From: Gemmobacter aquaticus
GTDB lineage: Bacteria > Pseudomonadota > Alphaproteobacteria > Rhodobacterales > Rhodobacteraceae
Direction of reading: 5' to 3'
DNA: 64,000 nt
NCBI RefSeq assembly: GCF_007859075.1
Contig: NZ_VOAK01000011.1
Span: 1 to 64,000, forward strand
Shown here: positions 54,064 to 63,531 of the stretch, piece by piece
Layout of the letters: each line of letters begins with the position of its first letter
Numbering within the stretch: the first letter of the stretch is position 1
Translations under genes and position numbers: made by a program
Notes under the pieces: generated by a model
The model's database searches: none
Seen by the model: the letters and a program-made list of their open reading frames with translations, nothing else
Told to the model about the DNA's origin: nothing

Positions 54064-54834
54064 ATGGAAACGGTACTTCACGACAAGCGCGGCGCGGTCA
54101 CCCTGTTGACGTTGAACAGGCCCGAGAAGCTGAATGCCTTGAACTATGCGATGATCGACCGGCTGATGGCGCGGCTTGACGCGGCCGAGGCAGATCCGTC
54201 GGTCAGCGCGGTTATCCTGACAGGTGCCGGGCGGGCTTTTTCGGCGGGGGGTGACATCCCCGAGTTTTCCGCCAGCATCGAACGCAGCACGGAAGAGGCG
54301 GTGCGGGAGTTCTCGCGCAGGGGACAAGCGATGACCGCGCGCCTTGAGACTTTCCCCAAGCCCGTTATCGCGGCGGTCAACGGCCTTGCCTATGGTGGCG
54401 GGTGCGAGATCACCGAGGCCGCCCATCTCGCGATAGCAGCAAGTGATGCCCGTTTTGCAAAACCCGAGATCACCTTGGGAATTCCGCCGACCTTTGGGGG
54501 CACGCAGCGTCTGCCACGGATTGCCGGCCGGAAACGCGCGCTTGAACTGCTTCTGACCGGTGAGAGCTTTTCTGCGGACCGGGCGCTGGAACTTGGGCTG
54601 GTGAACGCCGTGGTTCCGGCCCCCGATCTTATGCCCGCAGCACTTGACCTTGCTGCCCGTATCCTGCGCCACGCGCCGCAGACCACCGCCCGAATCCTCG
54701 CCGCCGTCACGCGTGGCTTGAACGCCCCGATGGGCGAGGGGCTGGAGATAGAGCGCGCCGAGTTTGCGCGCATCTGCGGAACCGAGGCCACCCGCGACGG
54801 CCTGACAGACTGGCTGAACCGCCGCGTATCGTGA
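54064..54834 (+). CDS. enoyl-CoA hydratase/isomerase family protein
   Basis: A 256-residue crotonase: TLLTLNRPEKLNALNYAMID at the front, the oxyanion loop AGRAFSAGGDIPEFSASIE, and NGLAYGGGCEITEAAHLAIA with ITLGIPPTFGGTQRLPRIAG carrying the second Glu region. It hydrates or isomerises an enoyl-CoA; chain unknown. AAGGAGG lies 5 bp before the ATG. First gene of a rightward unit with two small proteins. Confidence 0.85.
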   Translation: METVLHDKRGAVTLLTLNRPEKLNALNYAMIDRLMARLDAAEADPSVSAVILTGAGRAFSAGGDIPEFSASIERSTEEAVREFSRRGQAMTARLETFPKPVIAAVNGLAYGGGCEITEAAHLAIAASDARFAKPEITLGIPPTFGGTQRLPRIAGRKRALELLLTGESFSADRALELGLVNAVVPAPDLMPAALDLAARILRHAPQTTARILAAVTRGLNAPMGEGLEIERAEFARICGTEATRDGLTDWLNRRVS

Positions 54835-54847
54835 ATTGGAGGAACTG

Positions 54848-55228
54848 ATGGGCAGTCTTGGCTATGCCTGCATCGGCACAAACGACTTCGATGGTGCCTT
54901 GCGTTTCTACGACGCGCTTTTCGGGGCGATGGGCGGGCGTCGCCTTATGACGACCCCGGCGGGCGAGATCTACGCACTGGAAAGTGGCGCGGCGGTGGGT
55001 ATCGTCCGCCCGTTCGACGGACAACCCGCGCATCCCGGCAACGGCACGATGCTGGCCTTTCGGGTTTCAAGCCACCCGGAGGTCGCGCGTTTGCATGAGC
55101 TTGCGATGGCGCTTGGTGCAAGCGATGAGGGTGCCGCCGGGCCACGGGCAGACTTTGGCACCTTTGCCTATGTCCGCGACCCCGATGGCAACAAGCTCGC
55201 GTTCTATTACCGTGAGAGGAACTCATGA
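54848..55228 (+). CDS. single-domain VOC (glyoxalase-like) protein
   Basis: A 126-residue protein: YACIGTNDFDGALRFYDALF at the front and FAYVRDPDGNKLAFYYRE at the end, a typical small glyoxalase/bleomycin-resistance-like fold. Start ATG 54848 has GGAGGAAC upstream. It overlaps the next gene by ATGA. Possibly a metal-dependent isomerase or lyase; unproven. Confidence 0.75.
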   Translation: MGSLGYACIGTNDFDGALRFYDALFGAMGGRRLMTTPAGEIYALESGAAVGIVRPFDGQPAHPGNGTMLAFRVSSHPEVARLHELAMALGASDEGAAGPRADFGTFAYVRDPDGNKLAFYYRERNS

Positions 55229-55530
55229 CGACTGCAGACCCGGGCTTTGTCCTCATCCTGCACGAGGTGGAGGATTATTCGACTTGGAAGGCGATTTTCA
55301 CCAATGCTGCAGCGATGCGTCACGCTGCGGGCGAGATTGACTATCAACTGCTGGCGGATGAGGCTGACGAGCGGAAGATCGTCCACTTCTCGCGTTGGCG
55401 ATCATTGGGGGCGGCACGGGAATTCTTTGAATCTGATGCTCTGGTCGAGATCCGTAGGCGTGCCGGTGTCCACGCGCCAGAGTTTCACTACCTGCGCGAG
55501 ATCGAGCGTGACTTGCTGGGGAGGGGGTAA
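55225..55530 (+). CDS. small dimeric alpha/beta-barrel-like protein
   Basis: A 101-residue protein (FVLILHEVEDYSTWKAIFTN...IVHFSRWRSLGAAREFFESD then ALVEIRRRAGV) with the pattern of the antibiotic-biosynthesis-monooxygenase-like ferredoxin fold. Catalytic residues are not diagnostic. Coupled to the glyoxalase-like gene by ATGA. Confidence 0.6.
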   Translation: MTTADPGFVLILHEVEDYSTWKAIFTNAAAMRHAAGEIDYQLLADEADERKIVHFSRWRSLGAAREFFESDALVEIRRRAGVHAPEFHYLREIERDLLGRG

Positions 55531-55617
55531 CCATAACGCGCTGTCATCTGGCAGGTCGTTGCGCCGACACTGCTGCACACCGGGCGCAGGCGGCCCGGCA
55601 CAGGACGGGCCAAAGGC

Positions 55618-56481
55618 ATGAACGGCACAGTGACCCTTACGATACGACAATTCCGTCGCGCCACATTCAAGGCGGTCAACAGCAGCCAGCCGGCCTTGAT
55701 CCGTGTCCTTGCAGGCGCAAAGCGCGTGCGGTCCATCCTCGGGGCGATGGATGTTGTCGCTGGCGGGGTCGCCGTTCTGGCGCCGCGTCTGGATATGACG
55801 ATCGAGAATTGCCCTGCGCCCGATGGCCCCTATCAGGCGCAGCTCATGGTCATCCCCGAGGAACTGGTCGGATGCACCGATCACGCGGACGCCGACAAGT
55901 GTAATCCGATGCGGGCCACGACACGGGAACGCGTCGTTGCGGCCTTTGACCGGTCGGCAGTCTATGCCCGGGATCCAGCGGTGCCAGAGCGGATCAGGCT
56001 GAACGCGGTGCGCGAGGTTCTGTTGTGGTTGGCCGAAGAGGGCATCGGCTTTGGCCGGTTGAGGCAACCCCTTTTGGCAGACAGGTTGCGGGCCATTCTG
56101 TCTGCCGATCCGGGTCGCGAATGGCGATCTGCCGAGGCTGCGGAAATGCTGGCGGTCAGCGAACCCACCTTGCGACGGCAGCTTGCCCAGAACGGGGCCA
56201 GTTTTGGCGTGCTTCTGGCCGATGTGCGGATGAGCGTTGCGCTGGGTATGCTGCAGTCCTCGGATCTGCCGGTGAATCGTGTTGCTCTGGATGTCGGATA
56301 TGCCTGCCCCTCGCGTTTTGCGGTCAGGTTTCGCAAGCGCTTCGGGTTGGCGCCATCGTCGATCCGTATGGCCGCAACGCAGGGCGATGACAGGGCTTCG
56401 CTTGACGCCGCACCCGCCTTTGATCGGATCGGCACCAAGAACGATCGATCCGGCACGATACCGGTCGTGTCAGAGGCATAA
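55618..56481 (+). CDS. AraC-family transcriptional regulator
   Basis: A 287-residue protein. The C-terminal AraC double helix-turn-helix is clear in WRSAEAAEMLAVSEPTLRRQ and LPVNRVALDVGYACPSRFAV then RFRKRFGLAPSSIR. The N-terminal 170 residues (beta-rich) would sense a ligand. It lies 87 bp after the preceding unit. Its target is unknown; the secreted YbhB-like gene 26 bp downstream is a candidate. Confidence 0.85.
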   Translation: MNGTVTLTIRQFRRATFKAVNSSQPALIRVLAGAKRVRSILGAMDVVAGGVAVLAPRLDMTIENCPAPDGPYQAQLMVIPEELVGCTDHADADKCNPMRATTRERVVAAFDRSAVYARDPAVPERIRLNAVREVLLWLAEEGIGFGRLRQPLLADRLRAILSADPGREWRSAEAAEMLAVSEPTLRRQLAQNGASFGVLLADVRMSVALGMLQSSDLPVNRVALDVGYACPSRFAVRFRKRFGLAPSSIRMAATQGDDRASLDAAPAFDRIGTKNDRSGTIPVVSEA

Positions 56482-56507
56482 CATGACCCTGTCCAAACAG
56501 AGGATCC

Positions 56508-57062
56508 ATGATGCCGAAACTTTCCCGCGCCTTGATACATGTCTTTATCCTTGCCTGCGCTACGGCCGCGCCGGCCCATGCCGAAATGAGCCTGTCCCTG
56601 CCGGGGATCAGCGAAGACGGATTTGCCCCCGATCAAGTGTTGTCAGGCTTTGGCTGCGAGGGCGCGAACCTCTCGCCGGAATTGGTCTGGAGCGATGCGC
56701 CGCCCGAGACCAAAAGCTTCATCGTGTCCATCCATGACCCTGATGCGCCGACGGGGTCAGGGTTCTGGCATTGGTCGTCGTTCAATATTCCAGCGACCGT
56801 CACGGGCCTTTCCGAAGGGGCGGGCAGTGCATCGGGCGAAATGCCTGTGGGTGCGGTCATGGCGCGGAACGACTTTTCGCACAACCAGTATGACGGCGCT
56901 TGCCCGCCCGAGGGCAGCACGCACAAATACCTTGTGACGGTTTTTGCCATGCCGACGGAATCGATACCGCTGGATGAGACGGCGTCGGCGGCGATTGTGG
57001 GTTTCTTTGCGAACACGGCCTCGATTGCGCGTGCCAGCGTCGTCGTGACCCACGGGCGATGA
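56508..57062 (+). CDS. periplasmic YbhB/YbcL (PEBP) family protein
   Basis: A 184-residue protein with a signal peptide (RALIHVFILACATAAPAHA). FGCEGANLSPELVWSDAPPE then TKSFIVSIHDPDAPTGSGFW then HWSSFNIPA is the conserved PEBP ligand pocket (DPDAP and H-W). Bacterial members of this Raf-kinase-inhibitor-like family have no settled function. Probably cotranscribed with the AraC gene. Confidence 0.85.
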   Translation: MMPKLSRALIHVFILACATAAPAHAEMSLSLPGISEDGFAPDQVLSGFGCEGANLSPELVWSDAPPETKSFIVSIHDPDAPTGSGFWHWSSFNIPATVTGLSEGAGSASGEMPVGAVMARNDFSHNQYDGACPPEGSTHKYLVTVFAMPTESIPLDETASAAIVGFFANTASIARASVVVTHGR

Positions 57063-57081
57063 CAGGAAGGCGGGCTGCAAG

Positions 57082-57684
57082 ATGAGCGATAGCCAAGACG
57101 CGGGCGGGCGGGATATCAGCGCGGCCCTGCCTGACATCAGCCCGCTCGCCTGGGTTGCCCCGGACTGCACGATCCGGGGCAATGTCGTGATCGGCCCCGG
57201 CAGCCGCGTCATGCACGGTGCCAGACTTGTGGCTGAGGGCGGGGGGCGGATCGTTCTGGGCCGGAACTGCATCGTTCTGGAGAACGCGGTGATCCGCGCG
57301 ACGGCGCGCCATGATTGCCGGATCGGCGATCACTGCGTGTTCGGCCCCCAGACCCATGTCGTCGGCGCCGATATCGGGGACGAGGTCTTTGTCGCGACCG
57401 GGACCACCATCCTGCATGGCGCCAGCATCGGGGCAGGGGCCGAAGTCCGCATTCAGGCGACAGTCCATATCCGAACACGGCTTGATCCGGGCGCTGTGGT
57501 CCCGATCGGATGGGTCGCGGTCGGCAACCCCGCGCATATCCTATCCCCCGACCGGCATGAGGCGATCTGGGAGGTGCAGAAGGATCTTGATTTTCCGGGC
57601 TTCGTCTATGGTGTCAATCGCGACGATCCCATGGCGATGCGCAAGATTGCCCTGCGCTTGTCGGAGGATCTGGGGCAAACGTGA
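57082..57684 (+). CDS. hexapeptide-repeat protein (gamma carbonic anhydrase-like)
   Basis: A 200-residue left-handed beta-helix protein: VAPDCTIRGNVVIGPGSRVM...IGDHCVFGPQTHVVGADIGD then EVFVATGTTILHGASIGAGA, with a C-terminal helix. Some His positions that bind zinc in gamma-CA (the HxxxxH pattern) are not plainly preserved; acyltransferase or CaiE/PaaY-type roles are equally possible. GGAAGG lies 15 bp before the ATG. Confidence 0.7.
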   Translation: MSDSQDAGGRDISAALPDISPLAWVAPDCTIRGNVVIGPGSRVMHGARLVAEGGGRIVLGRNCIVLENAVIRATARHDCRIGDHCVFGPQTHVVGADIGDEVFVATGTTILHGASIGAGAEVRIQATVHIRTRLDPGAVVPIGWVAVGNPAHILSPDRHEAIWEVQKDLDFPGFVYGVNRDDPMAMRKIALRLSEDLGQT

Positions 57685-57857
57685 TGACAGCACGCGTCCT
57701 GTGGGTGGTGGACCGCTGAGCTGTCGTCGGATCCGATGCACGCCAGGTCCTTGGCGGTTGGTCAGGGGCCGCTATGGGCGCAGAAGTGACGCCGCCTGAG
57801 CTTCCAGGCAGCGTATAGGATCGCTCATCATAGCAATACAGGATGACTGATTGTGCC

Positions 57858-59948
57858 CTAGGGCAGCCGTGACGGCCCCGGTTCCAGACCGGCCACCTCG
57901 CGGCGGAAGCGCGGGGTGTCACCGCGATCATCGGTCGTGTCCAGTTCCTCGGCAAAGCGTCGGCCCGCATAGGTTGCCCAGGCAATCGGGCCCGGCGCTG
58001 CCGCATCCCCGATCAGCTGTACCGATTTGACCCCGGCGTCTGCCCATTCGGCCTGCCGGGCGCGCAGATCATGGTAGAGCGCGTCATGGGGCAGGCGTGA
58101 GGTCACCATCACAACCGCGTCTGCCGCCAGAGCGCTTGCGGCGCCCGTCCATGTGCAGCCCAGTGTCACCTCTTTCGGACCGATCGCCTCGGGCGCCTTG
58201 CTGAGATGCACGCGGACGCCGATCTCCAGCAGCCGGCGCATGATGATGGCTTGCTCCAGCGTGTTTTCCGCCCACTCGGCCACCTTGGCGGCTGGCGTCA
58301 CGAAGTCGACCTGGCAGCCGCGCGCCGCGAGCACCTCGGCCATGACCGAGCCCATGTAGAAGTGGTCGTCATCATAAAGCATGACGCGTCCACCCGTCGG
58401 GCCGATCCCCGCCATCAGATCATCCGGCGAATAGACCGGCATCGCCGCGTCGGTCGGGATCGGGTGCAGATGCAGCCGCGCCACCGCGTCGCGTCGCCAG
58501 CTTGCGCCGGTGGCAATGGCCACATGTTCGGCCCCCATGGCCAGAACGTCATCAGCGGACAGGCTGCTATCGCGATAGATCTCGACATTGGTCATCGGTG
58601 CCATCTGGCCGGTGCGGTAGTCCGCGACCCGTCCCCAGGCCGCAAGGCCCGGCAAGGTGCGCTCTTTTGCGACGCGCCCGCCCAGAACGGTCGTCGCCTC
58701 GGCAAGCGTCACGGCGTAGCCGCGCCGACCGGCCTGCAAGGCAGCCTCCAGCCCGGCAGGCCCGGCCCCCACCACCAGAACCGAGCCGGACGGCCCCTTG
58801 GGGCGTGCCCGCTCAGGGTGCCAGCCCTTGCGCCATTCCTCCATGAAGGCGGTGTTCTGGGTGCAGCGGCTGATCCCCCCTGTCATGTCGCCCGAGACGC
58901 AGATATTGCAGCCGATGCATTCGCGGATGTCTTCGAACCGCCCCTCCTCGATCTTCTTCGGCAGGAAAGGATCGGCGATCGAGGGCCGCGCCGCGCCGAT
59001 GAAGTCAAGAACGCCTGCCCGGATCTGGCGCACCATCGCGTCGGCCGAGGTGAACCGTCCGACCCCGACCACGGGTTTCGGCGTCAGCGCCTTGATCCCT
59101 GCGACCAGATCCTCTTGCGCGCCCTCGGGCTTGAAGCGGCTGGTTCCAGAGCAGGCCTCCCAGGTTCCATGCGCCAGATCCCAGATATCGGGCAGTTCGC
59201 CATGCATCTCGATGAAGTCACGCAACTCGGCATTGGAAAAACCGAAGGCCCCGCCCTCATGCAACGACAGACGCAAGCTGATGGCCAGTTCGCCTCTGGT
59301 TTCCTCGCGTGCTTCCTCGACGATCTCGCGCAGGAACCGCGCGCGGTTTTCAAGGCTGCCCCCGTATTCGTCAGTCCGGTGATTGGTCGCGCGGCTCAGG
59401 AAGTGCTGAAGGATGCCGAAACCATGCGCCCCGTAGAGGCAGATCAGGTCAAACCCGGCAGTCTGACTGCGGCGAAAGGCGTTGCGGAACCAGCGGCGCA
59501 GGTCGCGGATATCTTCACGGTCCATCGTGCGTGCCTGAACCGGGTCGGATGTGAAGGTCAGGATCGGCCCGCCCGTTACTGCCAGCGGCACCTCGCGGCT
59601 GTAAAGGTTCGGCCCGTTGATGCCAGAATAGGCCAACTGAATTCCCGCCAGCGCCCCGCCTGACTTCATGGCCTCGGCCATGGCGGCCAAGGCTGGGATG
59701 TCCTTGTCCTCCCACAGGTGCTGCTCAATGAAGGGGGTGATCTCGCTCGTGGGGTGAATCTCCGTCTGTTCGGTGAAGATCACACCCCATCCGCCCTCGG
59801 CCTTGGTGCGGCGCATCTCCGCCACGGCGGATGGATCGCGGTAGCCACCGCCGTTGCAATGCGGCACCTGATAAAAGCGGTTCTTGGCGGTTTTGGGCCC
59901 GATCTTCACGGGCTCGAACAGGATGGCGTAACGGCTGTCGGTCGGCAT
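57858..59948 (-). CDS. trimethylamine-dehydrogenase-like iron-sulfur flavoprotein (N-methyl amine demethylase)
   Basis: A 696-residue protein in the TMADH/DgcA family. The N-terminal barrel keeps Cys31 in FYQVPHCNG, the residue that covalently holds FMN, and Tyr172/His175 in YGAH. Cys344, 347, 350 and 362 in CIGCNICV...GGISRC bind the 4Fe-4S cluster. Of the three aromatic residues that cage trimethylamine, Trp256 stays, but the Tyr60 and Trp355 equivalents are Gln61 and Asp354. The C-terminal half has the ADP-binding VLVVGAGPAGLEAALQAGRR. So a different, perhaps charged, N-methyl substrate such as N-methylproline, hydroxyproline betaine product or dimethylglycine is likely. Start ATG 59948 follows the upstream stop by one base. 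Confidence 0.75.
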   Translation of the reverse strand: MPTDSRYAILFEPVKIGPKTAKNRFYQVPHCNGGGYRDPSAVAEMRRTKAEGGWGVIFTEQTEIHPTSEITPFIEQHLWEDKDIPALAAMAEAMKSGGALAGIQLAYSGINGPNLYSREVPLAVTGGPILTFTSDPVQARTMDREDIRDLRRWFRNAFRRSQTAGFDLICLYGAHGFGILQHFLSRATNHRTDEYGGSLENRARFLREIVEEAREETRGELAISLRLSLHEGGAFGFSNAELRDFIEMHGELPDIWDLAHGTWEACSGTSRFKPEGAQEDLVAGIKALTPKPVVGVGRFTSADAMVRQIRAGVLDFIGAARPSIADPFLPKKIEEGRFEDIRECIGCNICVSGDMTGGISRCTQNTAFMEEWRKGWHPERARPKGPSGSVLVVGAGPAGLEAALQAGRRGYAVTLAEATTVLGGRVAKERTLPGLAAWGRVADYRTGQMAPMTNVEIYRDSSLSADDVLAMGAEHVAIATGASWRRDAVARLHLHPIPTDAAMPVYSPDDLMAGIGPTGGRVMLYDDDHFYMGSVMAEVLAARGCQVDFVTPAAKVAEWAENTLEQAIIMRRLLEIGVRVHLSKAPEAIGPKEVTLGCTWTGAASALAADAVVMVTSRLPHDALYHDLRARQAEWADAGVKSVQLIGDAAAPGPIAWATYAGRRFAEELDTTDDRGDTPRFRREVAGLEPGPSRLP

Positions 59949-59949
59949 G

Positions 59950-60690
59950 TCACAGGGTCCGCAGGTCAAGGGATTGGGTTGAGAGACGCGAGGGATCGCG
60001 TGGCGGCAGATCGGCGATCAGTAGCGCCGGATGCTGACCCGCCTGTGCCAGCACCTCGCCATGTGGCCCTGCAATCAGGCTGCCGCCGGTATAGGTCAGG
60101 TTGCCCTCGCTGCCGCAGTAATTTGCATAGGCGATGGCCAGCCCATGATTGGCCGCCATTGCCGGAACGGTATGGGCCGGCACATGGACAAAGGGCATCA
60201 TGTTAGCGGTGGGGCACAGGATCAGCTGAACGCCCTGATCCGCCAGTGCCTTGATATGCGGCGCAAATTCTATGTCATAGCAGATCAGCAGCGCGGCGCG
60301 CAGCCCGCCCAGATCGAACGTGCAATAGGCGTCGCCCGGAGTGTAGAGCGCCCTTTCGCGTGGGCCATAGAGCTGCACCTTGTGATAGCGCGCCCGCGCG
60401 GTGCCAAGAACGCTGGCGCTGTTGTAAACCGCATCCCCCTCACGTTCGGCGTGGCCAAGCACCAATGCGCAGCCGGCCACCAAAGCCGTCGCGTGCAGCT
60501 CCTCCAGCAGTGCGGCATCGGGCGCTGCGGCCGCAGGATCCGCGCAGTTGTAGCCGGGCAGGAACACCTCGGGCAGTACCAGCACCCCGGCCCCCGCCGC
60601 GCTGGCCGCGCGTAGCGCCATGCGGGCCCCAGACACAGCTCGTTCGGCATCGCCCGAAGGCGATGGGCATTGCAGCACAGCAATCCGCAT
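59950..60690 (-). CDS. carbon-nitrogen hydrolase (nitrilase superfamily)
   Basis: A 246-residue enzyme with the complete Glu-Lys-Cys triad: Glu in VLVLPEVFLPGY (about residue 41), Lys in ARYHKVQLYGP (about 105) and Cys in ALLICYDIEF (about 138). Members hydrolyse amides, carbamoyl amines or nitriles; the close ones in amine-catabolic loci are often amidases. First of a leftward pair with the TMADH-like gene, one base apart. Confidence 0.85.
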   Translation of the reverse strand: MRIAVLQCPSPSGDAERAVSGARMALRAASAAGAGVLVLPEVFLPGYNCADPAAAAPDAALLEELHATALVAGCALVLGHAEREGDAVYNSASVLGTARARYHKVQLYGPRERALYTPGDAYCTFDLGGLRAALLICYDIEFAPHIKALADQGVQLILCPTANMMPFVHVPAHTVPAMAANHGLAIAYANYCGSEGNLTYTGGSLIAGPHGEVLAQAGQHPALLIADLPPRDPSRLSTQSLDLRTL

Positions 60691-60754
60691 CCCGGATGTC
60701 TCCCGCCCTGGTGCGCCCGCCCGACCGGTGGGCGTGGCGAGCGCGTTGTGATGG

Positions 60755-61783
60755 TCACTTCTTCAGATTGGTCCAGACCGCGTCATAGAGCTTCTGGGTT
60801 TCTTCATCGCAGACCGCGATGAAACTGCCCTTTGCGGCATCTGCGGGCGGATTGGTCTCTGGGCTGGACTTCACGGCATCCGACAGGAAGGGCTCCACCC
60901 CCATCACGCCCGATGTGTAGGCGGCGTAGTTGGTCACCGCCGCCGCGTTTTCGGGCTGCAGAAGGAAGTCCATGAACTTCAGCGCGTTGGCCCGGTTCGG
61001 CGCATCTTTCAACAGCACCACGTTGTCCATCCAGACAACATAGCCTTCCTTCGGATAGGCATATTCCACCGGCGCACCCTCGGCCCGGGCCTTGGCGGCA
61101 AAGCCGTTGTAGATCATGCCTGCCGCCGCATCGCCCGAAACAAGCACATCCTTGGCCGTGTCTGACCCGAAGCTGGCCCAGCTGGCCTTGGCCTTCAGCA
61201 GCATCTCCATCAGCGCCTTCAGCTGTTCCTTGTCATTGGTGCATTGGGGGATGCCAAGGTACATCGAGCCAAGCGCCAGAACCTCGCCCTGGCTGTCGAG
61301 CACGTTGATCTTGCCCTGCAGTTCTGGCGGCGGATCGAAGATCAGGCCCAGCGAGTTGATGTCGCCCTTGAAGACATCGCGGTTCACGGCAAAGGCGGTC
61401 GAGCCCCATTGATAGGGGATCGAGGATTTGCGACCCGGATCGAAGGGCACATCCACCCATTGCGGATCGATATTGGCGTAGCCGGGCAGCTCTTCGGGCG
61501 TGAAGGTATCGAGCAGCCCTTCGCCAGCCATGATCTGCACCATGTAATCGCCGGGCACCGCCACGTCATACTGACCCAGCTTCCCGGCCTTCAGGCTGGC
61601 CAGCATCGCCTCGTTGCTGTCATAGGTGTCGATGGTCACCTTTATCCCGGTCTCGGCGGTGAACTTGTCCACCAGCTCTTGCGGCATGTATTCGAACCAG
61701 TGGTAGACCGAGAGCGTTTCCTCGGCATGTGCGGCCGCGCCTATCAGGGCAAGTGCGGCGGTGGTCAGCATCAGGCGGTTCAT
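60755..61783 (-). CDS. ABC transporter substrate-binding protein, PotD/PotF-like
   Basis: A 342-residue periplasmic protein with signal peptide (MLTTAALALIGAAAHA). ETLSVYHWFEYMPQELVDKF then TAETGIKVTIDTYDSNEAML and QWGSTAFAVNRDVFK are typical of polyamine-type binding proteins. Ligand may instead be a betaine or amine handled by the neighbouring demethylase. The operon order is ATPase, permease, permease, binding protein, all leftward. Confidence 0.9.
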   Translation of the reverse strand: MNRLMLTTAALALIGAAAHAEETLSVYHWFEYMPQELVDKFTAETGIKVTIDTYDSNEAMLASLKAGKLGQYDVAVPGDYMVQIMAGEGLLDTFTPEELPGYANIDPQWVDVPFDPGRKSSIPYQWGSTAFAVNRDVFKGDINSLGLIFDPPPELQGKINVLDSQGEVLALGSMYLGIPQCTNDKEQLKALMEMLLKAKASWASFGSDTAKDVLVSGDAAAGMIYNGFAAKARAEGAPVEYAYPKEGYVVWMDNVVLLKDAPNRANALKFMDFLLQPENAAAVTNYAAYTSGVMGVEPFLSDAVKSSPETNPPADAAKGSFIAVCDEETQKLYDAVWTNLKK

Positions 61784-61804
61784 GGGGTGGCTCCTTGTCG
61801 GGGG

Positions 61805-62611
61805 TTACAGGCTCTTCTGGCCCTTGCGGTTGATCAGGTAGGACAGCGTGACGAACAGGATCGAGACGCCAAGCATCAGGGTGGAGATCGCCATGATGTT
61901 CGGCTTGATCCCCTGCTTGACTGATCCGTAGATGGCGGTCGGCAGCGTCTCCATGCCGGCGCCTTTCACGAAATTCGTAATGATGAAGTCATCCAGGCTG
62001 ATGATGAAGGCGAGCAGATAGCCCGACACCACACCGGGCATCATCAAGGGCAGCAGGATCAGGAAGAAGGACTGCGCGCGGCTGGCGTAAAGGTCCCGCG
62101 CCGCCTGCTCGAACGACCCGTCGATCCCTTGCAGACGGGCCGCGATGGGCAGGTAGGCAAAGGGGATGCAGAAGGTGATATGGGCGATCAGGATGGTCAG
62201 ATAGCCCGGTGTCAGCCCCACCATGCTGAAAAAGATCAGCGAGGCCACGGCGATCACGATCTCGGGCACCATCAGGGGCAGGTTGATCAGCGCATAGGTC
62301 AAAGACCTGCCCTTGAAGCCGCCCGCCCGCAACATGGCCAGTGCCGCAGCCGTGGCGATCGCTGTCGCCGAGGTGGCCGCGATCACCGCAATGGTAAGCG
62401 AGTTCCACGCCGCCGCCTTGAAGCGCGGGGCTTCGGGGCCGGTGAAGACATCCGTGTACCAGCGCAGCGACACACCACCCCAATTGGTGATTGAGGTGGA
62501 ATCGTTGAAGCTGTAGGCCATCACCACCAGCAGCGGCGCATAGAGGATGACGAGGCATGCCACGGTCATCGCCAGAAATCCGGGGTAGTGCCGCACATTG
62601 CGCAGGGCCAT
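61805..62611 (-). CDS. ABC transporter permease, PotC/PotI-like
   Basis: A 268-residue permease with six helices; [20 protein letters not shown] then [19 protein letters not shown] is the EAA loop. [20 protein letters not shown] is the periplasmic loop usual in PotC. Its start overlaps the stop of the other permease (TGATG). Confidence 0.9.
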   Translation of the reverse strand: MALRNVRHYPGFLAMTVACLVILYAPLLVVMAYSFNDSTSITNWGGVSLRWYTDVFTGPEAPRFKAAAWNSLTIAVIAATSATAIATAAALAMLRAGGFKGRSLTYALINLPLMVPEIVIAVASLIFFSMVGLTPGYLTILIAHITFCIPFAYLPIAARLQGIDGSFEQAARDLYASRAQSFFLILLPLMMPGVVSGYLLAFIISLDDFIITNFVKGAGMETLPTAIYGSVKQGIKPNIMAISTLMLGVSILFVTLSYLINRKGQKSL

Positions 62612-63531
62612 CAGCGCACCTCCTGCCGCGTGGCGGCCCGCGCCTGCACGAAGAGCACGATCAGCACGAGGGTCATCAGGATCATCGACACGGCCGCCCC
62701 AAAGGGCCAGTTGCCAAGCGATTTCTTGAACTGCTCCTCGATCAGCGATCCGATCATGAAGTTCTTTGCCCCGCCCAGAAGGTTCGGCGCAAGGAATGCA
62801 CCCAGCGACGGGATGAAGACCAGGATGCAGCCCGCGACGATACCGGGGCGCACGATCGGCAGCACGATCTCGCGCAGGGTCACCCAGCGGTTGGCGTACA
62901 GGTCTGCGGCGGCCTCGGAATAGGCAAAGCTGTAGCGTTCGACGGCTGCATAGATCGGCAGAACCATGAAGGGCAGGTAGCTGTAGAAAAGCCCCAGTTG
63001 CACCGCCATGTTGGTGTTGATGATCTGCAAGGGCTCGGAAATCAGCCCCACCCCCATCAACGCGTCGTTCAGCGGTCCGTTCTCGCGGATGAGGAAGCGC
63101 AGGCTGACGGTGCGGATCAACAGGTTAACCCAATAGGGAACGGTGATCAGGAACAGCCAGATGCCGCGTGAGCTCGCAGGCCGCGTCGCGATGAACCATG
63201 CCGTCGGAAATCCGATCAGAAGACATAGCGCTGTCGCCCCCGCTGCCTGCGCGATCGAGCGGGCAAAGACCGTGATATAGGTCCACTCCAGGGTCGGCGG
63301 CTCATCCCCGAACAGGCCCCGGTTCAGGAAGAACTGGTCATAGGCGGCCAGCGAGAACTCCCATTCCACCCCGCCGCGAAACTCCTTGGTCAGAAAGGAG
63401 TAGACCGCCATCAGCAGCACGGGCAGCAGAAGGAAAATGCCGATCATCGCCCAGGTTGGCAGCAAGAGCGGCACCAGAATGCCCCGCCAGCTTCCCGGCC
63501 CCGGCGCATGGTTTGATCCGGGCCCGGCCAT
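62611..63531 (-). CDS. ABC transporter permease, PotB/PotH-like
   Basis: A 306-residue permease with six helices and the EAA loop [20 protein letters not shown] then [38 protein letters not shown] is the usual first periplasmic loop. Coupled at both ends by TGATG overlaps to the ATPase and the second permease. Confidence 0.9.
   Translation of the reverse strand: MAGPGSNHAPGPGSWRGILVPLLLPTWAMIGIFLLLPVLLMAVYSFLTKEFRGGVEWEFSLAAYDQFFLNRGLFGDEPPTLEWTYITVFARSIAQAAGATALCLLIGFPTAWFIATRPASSRGIWLFLITVPYWVNLLIRTVSLRFLIRENGPLNDALMGVGLISEPLQIINTNMAVQLGLFYSYLPFMVLPIYAAVERYSFAYSEAAADLYANRWVTLREIVLPIVRPGIVAGCILVFIPSLGAFLAPNLLGGAKNFMIGSLIEEQFKKSLGNWPFGAAVSMILMTLVLIVLFVQARAATRQEVR

Noticed and set aside
58206-59663. 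Plus-strand open frame of 485 codons over the TMADH-like gene
   Set aside because: Antisense shadow; composition and lack of motifs as above.
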